Of a DNA stretch of 28,778 nucleotides, positions 7,958-14,770 are shown piece by piece; the first letter of the stretch is position 1, and every line of letters starts with the position of its first letter. The position numbers were made by a program, and so were the translations under genes. The notes below the pieces were generated by a model. That model saw only the letters and a list, made by a program, of their open reading frames with translations, searched no databases and was not told the DNA's origin. The DNA comes from a virus. Where the stretch lies: IMG/VR virus record IMGVR_UViG_3300030106_006139, positions 1 to 28,778 of that record. The stretch is one strand, 5' to 3'.

Positions 7958-8452
7958 ATGAACGACCTTGGACATATAGCTAGCGGAATCGTTACTTACG
8001 ACTTCCCTAACGATACTGGTAATTATAATATTGGTTTTGTGTCTGGTTGGTTAGAAACCAATATAGGTGAATTAAATGGTTATATTCACGAAGAGTTTGA
8101 GGTTAATTCAACAGGTCAGGTTGTTTTAAAAGGAACTGATTCTGGTTTAATGCCAGTAGAAAGAAATATTTTTACTGCTTTATATGAGCTTTGGTATTAT
8201 CAGAAATCGTCCAGAGAGTCGTTAAGGTCTTTTACTTATTCTGATTCTGTTGATTGGGTCACTATAAAAGAAGGTGATACGACCATCCAAAGACAAAACA
8301 AAAACTCTGTAGCAAAGACATATAGAGATTTATCTGAGCAAGCGGGGTCAAGATTGAATGATTTAATTTATCAATATAATTATCAAAAATCTTCGCCAAT
8401 TCAAGTTGCAGGAACAGATGGCACATACAATTTATCTGGAAAGCTAGTATGA
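7958..8452 (+). CDS. Putative head-tail connector (adaptor) protein
   Basis: This 164-residue protein lies at the start of the small-gene neck cluster, where the connector that docks under the portal is normally encoded. It has a beta-rich first third, a helical core (NIFTALYELWYYQKSSRESL, then VAKTYRDLSEQAGSRLNDLI) and a short beta C-terminus. A compact helical bundle of this size fits portal-binding adaptors, but no diagnostic motif is visible. The gene starts 3 bases after the previous stop and is followed by the next gene after 4 bases, so these are one transcription unit. It could alternatively be another head-completion protein. Confidence 0.5.
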   Translation: MNDLGHIASGIVTYDFPNDTGNYNIGFVSGWLETNIGELNGYIHEEFEVNSTGQVVLKGTDSGLMPVERNIFTALYELWYYQKSSRESLRSFTYSDSVDWVTIKEGDTTIQRQNKNSVAKTYRDLSEQAGSRLNDLIYQYNYQKSSPIQVAGTDGTYNLSGKLV

Positions 8453-8456
8453 AATT

Positions 8457-8903
8457 ATGGCATCATTACTTACAGACGCAGAAAAAACAGAGATCAATTC
8501 AGCACTAAGTGATGTCCATGATACTTTTGCTAGAGATATATATGTTTATGTAGAAGAAGCTTCTAGCACTCCCGCTGAACTTAACTACAATCCTCTTTAC
8601 GGACGCACGAAGAACACAGCAAAAATCTCATCAGAGGTAACCCTAACAAAGCATACTTTTGCCGCTCGTATTTTTTACAAAAATGAGCAGAAAGAAGATA
8701 TAATTGATGGAGGAGGACAAATGAATTTGCTGGCATCAGAGGGGCAGATAAGAATCAAAGTCAAATCTGATGCTTATGAAAAAATTAAAATTTGTTCCAA
8801 GATAGAGGTTGACGATGAGTTATATATCGTTGATGGAGATGCTAAATCTATTGGGCCATTTGATAGTCAGTTTTATTCTATATTCTTAAAGCGTGAGAAT
8901 TAA
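8457..8903 (+). CDS. Putative head-closure (stopper-like) protein
   Basis: This is a 148-residue, mainly beta protein. Its layout resembles head-closure proteins: an N-terminal helix, a strand with DIYVYVEE, a variable loop, then a series of strands ending with KIEVDDELYIVDGDAKSIG and a terminal strand YSIFLKREN. The 'initial conditions, then value' type strand pair is common in this group. Such proteins bind the adaptor and seal the packaged head. Its order after the adaptor-like gene and before a basic tail-completion-like gene supports the assignment. The stop codon overlaps the next start by one base (TAATG), implying coupled translation. Confidence 0.5.
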   Translation: MASLLTDAEKTEINSALSDVHDTFARDIYVYVEEASSTPAELNYNPLYGRTKNTAKISSEVTLTKHTFAARIFYKNEQKEDIIDGGGQMNLLASEGQIRIKVKSDAYEKIKICSKIEVDDELYIVDGDAKSIGPFDSQFYSIFLKREN

Positions 8904-9538
8904 TGGCGAGAAAAGCGTTTATATCGGTATCAAAGCCAGTAGTCACAGTTAACGCAAAAGAGCTTCTTAAAGAGTTAAGCGTTGATAACGATAAAAATAT
9001 GGGTAGGATTCTGAGGAGATTCTTAGAACCTAAAATAGAGGAGAGAAGAAAGGAACTTGAGAAAAAATTCCAAAGTCACCCTATAACTATTGAATTAAAG
9101 TCTGGCCCGAACGCAAGCAATACTAGCGGCACATTAGGCGGGTATGGAAACCTTTTTTCTTTCATAGGTTTCAGTGGGGGAGATCAGCCAACAGAGGTAA
9201 TAGAAAATATTTTCCAGCAAAAAATAAGATTTAAGGTGAGAAGGAAAAACTCTGCTGGTCAGTATTCTGTTACTTTCTACATCCCGACTACGGAGGAAAT
9301 TTATTCTCTAACTCCTATTCCTTGGATGACTGGAAAAAGCTGGGCTAAAAGTGTGGAAAAAGGAGGGTTAAGTAATTTGGGTCAATTTTTATTTAGTTCA
9401 ACTGGATTTGCTACTTCAAGGTCTGGGACAGGTATGCAAGCCAAAAACAAGTCTTCTGGTGTAAGTTTTAGAAACACTCCTTATATATCCCAATTAATAA
9501 ATGATTTTAAAAAGAGATTATTAAGATTAGATAAATGA
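8903..9538 (+). CDS. Putative tail completion / HK97 gp10-like neck protein
   Basis: This basic 211-residue protein has an N-terminal helical region (residues 18-55, ending in IEERRKELEKKF), a Gly/Ser-rich centre around residues 70-95, a beta segment with QKIRFKVRRKNSAGQYSVTF, and a basic helical C-terminus NDFKKRLLRLDK. In siphovirus-like clusters the gene after the head-closure gene often encodes an HK97 gp10-like protein that helps join head and tail. Size, charge and position fit; sequence identity to that family is not claimed. It shares bases with both neighbours (TAATG before, ATGA after). Confidence 0.45.
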   Translation: MARKAFISVSKPVVTVNAKELLKELSVDNDKNMGRILRRFLEPKIEERRKELEKKFQSHPITIELKSGPNASNTSGTLGGYGNLFSFIGFSGGDQPTEVIENIFQQKIRFKVRRKNSAGQYSVTFYIPTTEEIYSLTPIPWMTGKSWAKSVEKGGLSNLGQFLFSSTGFATSRSGTGMQAKNKSSGVSFRNTPYISQLINDFKKRLLRLDK

Positions 9539-10422
9539 AAGCGCAATTTGACCAGAATGTTTTATCAAGTTTTTACTTGTGGTTTGAGAATCGTTTATTG
9601 AAAAGCGATTCTCAAGCTTATGAGACAAATTTGAGTAACGCTTTCACATCTGGCGACTTCCCAGATATCCCCTCTTCACATATAGCATTTCAAGGCAAGT
9701 ATAGACAACTTGTTGCAGAGAATGATGTCGTTCAGCCAAATTCAGGATTCTTTTTAGGAAATGCATTTATTACGGGAAATTACGATCAAAACGGAGGTGT
9801 CTATACGGATTACGATAATGGAAGATTGATTTTTCCAGCGGCTTCTGGTTCAGCAATAGGGAGCACTGCACTTACCGCCAATTCAACTGTAAAAGAGGTA
9901 AATACTTATATTACAAATGACACTGACGCGCAGGTTATACTGCATTCAGATTTTAAAGATAGTTCAACCGAATTGCCTTATCAATATGGAAAAACAGGCG
10001 AATTTGATGAAACAACCTATTTTTTACCAGCGTGTTTCATCTCTTTGACTCAATCAGAAAATACAGAATTTTCTTTTGGTGGAGAAGAGGACACAAGATC
10101 GAACATAAGGGTTATGGTTCTTTCTTTTGACAATTATACCCTAGACTCAGTGCTCTCTCTTTTTAGAGATACAGTTAGGGAAGATATGACCCAAATTCCA
10201 TATGGGAGTTTTCCTTATGGATTCTCTTTTTCAATTAAAGATTTCCCTTATGCTTATGATAGTCTTGTAGATGCTCAGGGAGACAGTCCCGTAAAATCCC
10301 ATATTACAGATGTATCTGTGTCAAAAGTGGTCTCGGAGAAATTAAGGGAAAACCTAAACAAAAACATATCAATAGGCTATATTGACTTCGAAATATGCAC
10401 TTATCGTTTCCCTAGAGCCTAA
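9535..10422 (+). CDS. Virion neck/tail protein, possibly tail terminator
   Basis: This 295-residue protein is the last of the neck cluster and lies just before the tail tube gene, the place of the tail terminator ring. It starts with a helical segment (FDQNVLSSFYLWFENRLLKS), then a long beta-rich, Gly/Asn/Asp-rich body with FFLGNAFITGNYDQNGG and VYTDYDNGRLIFP. It ends with a conserved-looking strand-helix region (HITDVSVSKVVSEKL and SIGYIDFEICTYRF). It is about twice the usual terminator length, so either it carries an insertion or it is a different virion protein. It overlaps the previous gene by ATGA. Confidence 0.4.
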   Translation: MKAQFDQNVLSSFYLWFENRLLKSDSQAYETNLSNAFTSGDFPDIPSSHIAFQGKYRQLVAENDVVQPNSGFFLGNAFITGNYDQNGGVYTDYDNGRLIFPAASGSAIGSTALTANSTVKEVNTYITNDTDAQVILHSDFKDSSTELPYQYGKTGEFDETTYFLPACFISLTQSENTEFSFGGEEDTRSNIRVMVLSFDNYTLDSVLSLFRDTVREDMTQIPYGSFPYGFSFSIKDFPYAYDSLVDAQGDSPVKSHITDVSVSKVVSEKLRENLNKNISIGYIDFEICTYRFPRA

Positions 10423-10433
10423 ATCCGTGTAAG

Positions 10434-10455
10434 AAAGTGTAAACATTTACACTTT
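10434..10455. repeat. Perfect 10-bp inverted repeat before the tail tube gene
   Basis: AAAGTGTAAA (10434-10443) is followed after CA by its exact complement TTTACACTTT (10446-10455). The arms are AT-rich and the centre is too short for a good terminator loop without losing a base pair. A protein-binding site or a processing hairpin is at least as likely. It also contains GTGTAA, the sequence seen ahead of other starts in this window; a further GTGTAA lies at 10427-10432. Confidence 0.6.
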
Positions 10456-10470
10456 TAAATTTATTACAAC

Positions 10471-11730
10471 ATGGCTTCTAGAACAAGAGTAATTTCACAA
10501 AGCAAGGCCGTTTATGTTGCACCAACTGGGATGCTTCCCACAACGGTGAACAGAGGCGATGCCGCAGCAGCAGTAGCGGCTGCTGGCCTTTCAGGTTATT
10601 TGCCTGATCAACTTCATCGTGTTGATACCTTTTCTTTTGATATTGATTTAGCGGGAGCTAGACAAGATATCAGAGAATTTGGACAATTAGCGCGAATCGG
10701 AACAATAACAATGTCGGAACTTAACCCAAGTTTCTCGATGGGTTATTATTTAGGGAATGGTGAGAACGAAGGTCACTTAGGATTTAATCCTCAAGGAATT
10801 GGTCACCTTACCGAAGCAGCAAGAAGCCAGTTTATTTCTGGTGTTATAACTGAGAACGAATTCAAAAGAGAAAAGAACATTTTTGTCTTGACTGCTAAAG
10901 AAGGACAAGATGCTTTCCAGAGTTCTGCTTATACTTCTGCTGATAGATCAAATCATGACGTTGTTGGGTTTGGTAACGCAACTGTTAATAGTTATACAGT
11001 TAATTTTGCAGTAGGAGAGATACCCAGAGTGGATATTGAAGGAGAAGCTTCTAATATTCAATTTTATGAAGGAATGAGTTCTGGTTTGGCTAACCCATCC
11101 TTGGCTCAAGACGGGGCAAGGGCAGATACTGGACAAGCTAGACTTGATGCAGGAAGCACTGGAGATATGAATGTTCTGGTTCTTCGTCCTGAAGATGTCA
11201 CCTTAAGTTTCTCTGACGATGAGTTTGGTGTTGGTGGAACAAACCTCTCAGACATGCACGTTCAGAGTGCCTCTATTGAGGTTCCAATGGCTAGAACTAA
11301 CATTTCTGCTCTTGGGTCAGAGAGGGCTGTCGCTAAGCCGCTTGAGTTCCCAATTAACGTAACGATGTCTGTCAGCGCATTGCTTAAAAACTTCCACGCT
11401 GGAGCTATAGACACAATCTTAACTGGAGTAGCTGGAGAAGAGACAACTAACATCACTCTGCTAGTTAAAGATGAATTTGGCACTGCAAAGCACAAGTATC
11501 TTTTACAAAAAGCGACATTGGATAATCAATCCTTCTCTGTTGGGTTAGACGACAACGAGACTATAGACTTGACGTTCTCCGCTCAAATTGGTGGACCTAC
11601 CACAACAGACCAAGGCTTGTATTATTCTGGTATATTTGGCGATAATGCTGATTTTATTACCCGTAATACAACAGCAAATAGTCTGTCAGGTAAAATGTAT
11701 AAGAAACAAGCTTCAAGAGCGCCTTATTAA
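10471..11730 (+). CDS. Major tail tube protein with duplicated tube fold
   Basis: This 419-residue protein is the best candidate for the major tail tube subunit. Two halves share the same module. Residues 51-97 (VDTFSFDIDLAGARQDIREF and following) match 264-308 (VQSASIEVPMARTNISALG and following): an alternating strand, an R-x-x-I-x-x-L/F-G turn, and a strand ending in a small loop. Each is followed by a strand-turn-strand part (FVLTAKEGQDAF against TLLVKDEFGTAKH) and a closing strand pair. A doubled tube fold in one chain is known from the T5 tube protein pb6, where trimers replace hexamers. Position between neck and chaperone/tape measure genes agrees, as does the terminator just after it. 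It is one of the more secure calls from structure-like repeats, although no database match was run. Confidence 0.75.
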   Translation: MASRTRVISQSKAVYVAPTGMLPTTVNRGDAAAAVAAAGLSGYLPDQLHRVDTFSFDIDLAGARQDIREFGQLARIGTITMSELNPSFSMGYYLGNGENEGHLGFNPQGIGHLTEAARSQFISGVITENEFKREKNIFVLTAKEGQDAFQSSAYTSADRSNHDVVGFGNATVNSYTVNFAVGEIPRVDIEGEASNIQFYEGMSSGLANPSLAQDGARADTGQARLDAGSTGDMNVLVLRPEDVTLSFSDDEFGVGGTNLSDMHVQSASIEVPMARTNISALGSERAVAKPLEFPINVTMSVSALLKNFHAGAIDTILTGVAGEETTNITLLVKDEFGTAKHKYLLQKATLDNQSFSVGLDDNETIDLTFSAQIGGPTTTDQGLYYSGIFGDNADFITRNTTANSLSGKMYKKQASRAPY

Positions 11731-11748
11731 GATTTACCTTAATATCAA

Positions 11749-11780
11749 AAAAAAGCCTCGCAGAAATGCGGGGCTTTTTT
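11749..11780 (+). terminator. Intrinsic terminator after the tail tube gene
   Basis: A 14-bp stem (11749-11762 with 11767-11780) with a single G-T wobble encloses a GAAA tetraloop. The arm begins with six A and ends with six T, so the T run is part of the stem and the structure could also stop transcription from the other direction. It begins 19 bases after the tail tube stop codon. Confidence 0.92.
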
Positions 11781-11795
11781 GTGTAAACTACTAAT

Positions 11796-12653
11796 GTGGC
11801 TAAGGTAGATAGAGTTCATTCAAGTGATACACAGGTCTTCGTGGATACTGTGAGAATACCTATGATAAACTCTTTGAGTTTTTCTAGCTCTAAAAATATT
11901 GTAGATTTACCTGCTCTTGGAGTAGGTCATGTCCAAGATAGAATATTAGGAAGAAATCAATCTACCTCTATAGACCTCGGAGCTATAATTTGCACAGGAG
12001 CTTCGGGCATAGATCCATTGTATAAATTCCAACAAAGAAATTTTGGGTTTTTAAATACTGGCAAATATGACTTCCAAATAAAAGATCTGGCTGGTGTGAC
12101 AACTATATCAGAAGCTTCTCTTACCTCTTATTCTGTAAAAGGTAGTTTGGGTTCTTTAGTTGAAGCTTCTACCTCATATGAAGGCAATGGAGCAACTCAC
12201 ACCCCTGCTGGCGCTCTTACCATTTCAAATCAAACTGAAGATGAATTTGGCGGGGTTTTTGCTCCTAATGATATAGAGATAACCACTACCACCAATGGTT
12301 CTGAATCTGTCAATTCTAATAGCATGACAATACAGGACTTTGATATTTCCGTTTCCTTGACAAGAAATCCTGTAACCAGATTAGGAGAAAGAGAGCCTCA
12401 GTTTAGGTATCCTGAACTTCCAGCGCAAGGAAATCTTTCTTTTTCTGCTGTTAAAAATCAAGTTACAGGTCTCAATCTTTCTAGCCTTGTCTGTGAAAGC
12501 GGAATAATTAAAATTGATTTAAAAGACGCAAATGGAGACTCTGTTATGGATTTTACAACCAGTGGGTGCTGCTTAGAATCAGTGGATGAATCAACAAGTC
12601 TAGATGATAATAATATGGTTTCATTCACCTACTATTTCCCAATACTATTATGA
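11796..12653 (+). CDS. Second tail-tube-like protein (duplicated fold)
   Basis: This 285-residue protein has the same two-part module as the tail tube protein, again twice. Residues 24-66 (INSLSFSSSKNIVDLPALG and following) match 178-221 (IQDFDISVSLTRNPVTRLG and following). Each is followed by a strand-turn-strand part (DFQIKDLAGVTTI and IKIDLKDANGDSVMDF) and closing strands. It is probably a tube paralogue, such as a minor tube subunit, a tube-initiating tip ring or a tail terminator-side ring. The start is GTG at 11796; an overlapping ATG at 11794 reads into TAG after four codons and is not used. GTGTAA at 11781-11786 is 15 bases upstream and partly beyond the terminator. It overlaps the next gene by ATGA. 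Confidence 0.6.
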   Translation: MAKVDRVHSSDTQVFVDTVRIPMINSLSFSSSKNIVDLPALGVGHVQDRILGRNQSTSIDLGAIICTGASGIDPLYKFQQRNFGFLNTGKYDFQIKDLAGVTTISEASLTSYSVKGSLGSLVEASTSYEGNGATHTPAGALTISNQTEDEFGGVFAPNDIEITTTTNGSESVNSNSMTIQDFDISVSLTRNPVTRLGEREPQFRYPELPAQGNLSFSAVKNQVTGLNLSSLVCESGIIKIDLKDANGDSVMDFTTSGCCLESVDESTSLDDNNMVSFTYYFPILL

Positions 12654-13048
12654 TAACTAGCGGCAGTTTACCAGATTACAAAAATTGTTATTATGAGGTT
12701 GGGTTTAATGTTGATAGCCCTGACAGCGGTTTTGCTTTTCATTTAATGGAAAGTGGCATCGACGGCACATTTAAAGAAGCTCAACTAGTCTCAATATCAG
12801 GTAAAGATGGATATTTATTTGATCAAAGTGGTAAGTTTTTTTGCGGTTATGAAAGCGGAGTAAATTTTGAAATGCAAATATTTTACGATCATACCAACAA
12901 AAGTTTTTCTTATTATTATGAAGATGTATTAATGTCTAATTCATTAGATGTTACTGGTTTCAGTATTTTGGACGGTAAAGTCAACTTAGTTAAATTCGAA
13001 CACCACGGGAACTCCTCTGCGAGTGTTTTGGCCAGTGGATTAATTTAA
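12650..13048 (+). CDS. Small beta-rich virion protein, LamG-like sandwich possible
   Basis: This 132-residue protein has no charged helical parts and looks like a single jelly-roll or LamG/concanavalin-type sandwich. Short alternating strands are separated by Gly/Ser/Asp turns: YYEVGFNV, SGFAFHLMESG, KEAQLVSISGKDG, FEMQIFYDHTNKSFSYYYED and then VLASGLI at the end. The FYDHTNKSFSYYYED strand-turn-strand is the kind seen in LamG domains of phage fibres. It overlaps the tube-like gene by ATGA, so it is co-translated with it. It may decorate the tail tube or bind surface sugars. Function is inferred from fold impression only. Confidence 0.45.
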   Translation: MITSGSLPDYKNCYYEVGFNVDSPDSGFAFHLMESGIDGTFKEAQLVSISGKDGYLFDQSGKFFCGYESGVNFEMQIFYDHTNKSFSYYYEDVLMSNSLDVTGFSILDGKVNLVKFEHHGNSSASVLASGLI

Positions 13049-13085
13049 TTGATTTTAGCTATTTTTTATATATAATATAATGTAA
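13049..13085 (+). promoter_or_regulatory. Candidate promoter upstream of the tail chaperone genes
   Basis: TTGATT (13049-13054), a 16-base spacer, and TATAAT (13071-13076) lie in the 37-base gap before ATG 13086. A second TATAAT lies at 13076-13081. As with the element before 7538, the boxes are so close to the start that the transcript would have almost no leader. The TA tract at 13067-13080 is nearly the same as that at 7521-7534. Confidence 0.45.
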
Positions 13086-13895
13086 ATGAAAGAGTTATAT
13101 TCATTCGATGTTTCAAGGAAAGTTGAAAAAGAGGTTCCTCACGTTAAAAAGACCAAGGATGGTCCCGTAGAGACGACCAAAAAGGTTAAAAAAACTATTA
13201 AAAATAGAATTGTTTTTGCTAAACCCTCTATATCTGATAGAGAGGACGCTGAGTTTTTCTATGGTCAGAAGTTCAATGAGTTTATAAACGCGGGGTTTTT
13301 GACAAAAGCTATGTTGGCAAAAAAAATGGGAGATTTAGGGGGATTTACTTCTAAGAAAACTTCTGAAATTATGACAGAAACAGTCTTGGAAAATATTGAG
13401 GCCAGCAGGACTATAGAGTTTTTTGAAGGCGGCAAGGATTTAGATGAAGAGCAAAAGAGTCAGTTAAAAGATGCTAAGAAAAAGTTTGCTGAAACAAAAA
13501 AAGATATTTACGATTACGAGGAATCTTTAAGGGGGCAGTTTAGTCAAACTGCTGATGCTAAGGCTGAGCATAAATTAATAGAATGGCTTGTTTTAAATTT
13601 TTCATTCTTTGAAGAAGAGTTAGATGATAAAAAAGAAGTATTCCCGATGTTTGATGGCGAGGATTATAAAAGCAAGCGAGTCAACTTGCTGATCTTGCAA
13701 GAAAACGAAGAGGAACAAAGTAAAGATGCCGCATATTTAAAACGTAAAAAAATCTATGATGAGTCTTTTACTACTTTGATTAGAGTTGCTAGCATTTGGT
13801 ATAATCAGCTTGGAAACGACCAAAAATCCATAGATAAAGCTATTAAAGATCTTTTCGAAGAGGAAGATAGACTTAATGAAGGAAAAGAGATTTAA
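13086..13895 (+). CDS. Putative tail assembly chaperone, first of a pair
   Basis: This 269-residue highly charged protein lies between the tail tube genes and the tape measure, exactly where siphoviruses encode chaperones that coat the tape measure before tube assembly (lambda gpG/gpGT position). It begins with a basic segment (residues 10-45, rich in Lys/Val) and continues with helical regions, including DLDEEQKSQLKDAKKKF and an aromatic-rich helix LIEWLVLNFSFFEEEL; its last 30 residues are acidic. The start follows the TA-rich candidate promoter. It overlaps the next gene by 20 bases. The usual fusion by -1 frameshift is not possible here, since -1 quickly meets a stop; the second gene is in the +1 frame. 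Position is the main argument. Confidence 0.5.
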   Translation: MKELYSFDVSRKVEKEVPHVKKTKDGPVETTKKVKKTIKNRIVFAKPSISDREDAEFFYGQKFNEFINAGFLTKAMLAKKMGDLGGFTSKKTSEIMTETVLENIEASRTIEFFEGGKDLDEEQKSQLKDAKKKFAETKKDIYDYEESLRGQFSQTADAKAEHKLIEWLVLNFSFFEEELDDKKEVFPMFDGEDYKSKRVNLLILQENEEEQSKDAAYLKRKKIYDESFTTLIRVASIWYNQLGNDQKSIDKAIKDLFEEEDRLNEGKEI

Positions 13896-14751
13896 TGAGG
13901 ATTCTTGCAACCTTTTAGATATAGTTCGGGCTTACAGTGTATTAACACACGAAGATAAAGATTATTTTTTTAAGCATTTTCTTGTTGTAGATATTCTTGA
14001 ATTAGAAAGAAAAGAATGTTTAGATATAGATTTGGCTGTTAAAAAAGGAGTAAACAAAAGCGAAGATATAATTAAGCAAGCTATCAAAAATGGAGCTTGG
14101 AGTCTTAAGGAAGATGAAGATATCAAGTCAAAAGAGTGGATGATCAAAAAATCGACTCTCTCTTTAAATAAGATAACAGATCCTACTCAGAGAAGAACTT
14201 TTGCAGAGCAGATAGAAAGGCAAAGAGATTCTCTAAAAGAGCTTAAGTCGAAAAAAAATAAGCTTCTTGCTTTTAGCGCCGAAACCCTAGCAGAAGCTAA
14301 AAAAATTAAAAGAATGATAAGAGGACACCTCTTTTTTGATTCTGAATTTAAAAAGCCTCTAGACGATGAACAGGTGATGGAAATATTATCTCCTGATTTG
14401 TTTACAAGATACGCAGATTTAAACAATAAGGACAATATCCTAAATGCTTCTTTTCACGGGGGTTTTTTCGAAATATTTGTAACGCAGAGTAAAAACCCTC
14501 TAGTGTTATTAGGTGGTTCATTCGAAAAAATCACATTATTCCAGAAAAATTTATTAGTTTTATCTAATGCTCTGTTGAATAAAATGAAAAACAGTGAAAT
14601 ACCTGACGAGATTTCAGATGATCCAAGTAAAATACTAGAATATGAAGAGCCAGAAGATAATAATCCCAATGTCTCTCATGGCTTAGATGATTTAAGGGCA
14701 AAAATGAAAGCAAGGGGTGGAGAGCTTAAAGCAGAGGACTTTTTAACGTGA
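13876..14751 (+). CDS. Putative tail assembly chaperone, second of a pair
   Basis: This 291-residue mostly helical protein immediately precedes the tape measure gene. Visible parts are a helical N-terminus (NLLDIVRAYSVLTHEDKDYF), a basic coiled-coil-like middle around residues 90-150 (with LKELKSKKNKLL), a more globular part around 160-250, and an acidic Pro/Glu-rich C-terminal tail. AGAGGA lies about 11 bases before ATG 13876, one of the few decent Shine-Dalgarno matches in the window, which argues for a real start inside the end of the previous gene. The frame is open upstream only to 13834. It could instead be a tape measure accessory protein; I know no specific family. Confidence 0.5.
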   Translation: MKEKRFNEDSCNLLDIVRAYSVLTHEDKDYFFKHFLVVDILELERKECLDIDLAVKKGVNKSEDIIKQAIKNGAWSLKEDEDIKSKEWMIKKSTLSLNKITDPTQRRTFAEQIERQRDSLKELKSKKNKLLAFSAETLAEAKKIKRMIRGHLFFDSEFKKPLDDEQVMEILSPDLFTRYADLNNKDNILNASFHGGFFEIFVTQSKNPLVLLGGSFEKITLFQKNLLVLSNALLNKMKNSEIPDEISDDPSKILEYEEPEDNNPNVSHGLDDLRAKMKARGGELKAEDFLT

Positions 14752-14770
14752 TAGGTGTAATTTAGACTAT

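Noticed and set aside
11588-11794. 68-residue open frame running through the tail tube end and the terminator
   Set aside because: It crosses a strong terminator hairpin and its first part is the off-frame tube gene.
10471-12653. Contractile tail sheath
   Set aside because: Neither protein has sheath length or a sheath-like core; both repeat a tube-type module, and no other candidate exists in the window.
14751-14770. Programmed frameshift or readthrough into the tape measure
   Set aside because: A stop, a clear gap and a normal ATG separate the genes; no slip site is visible.
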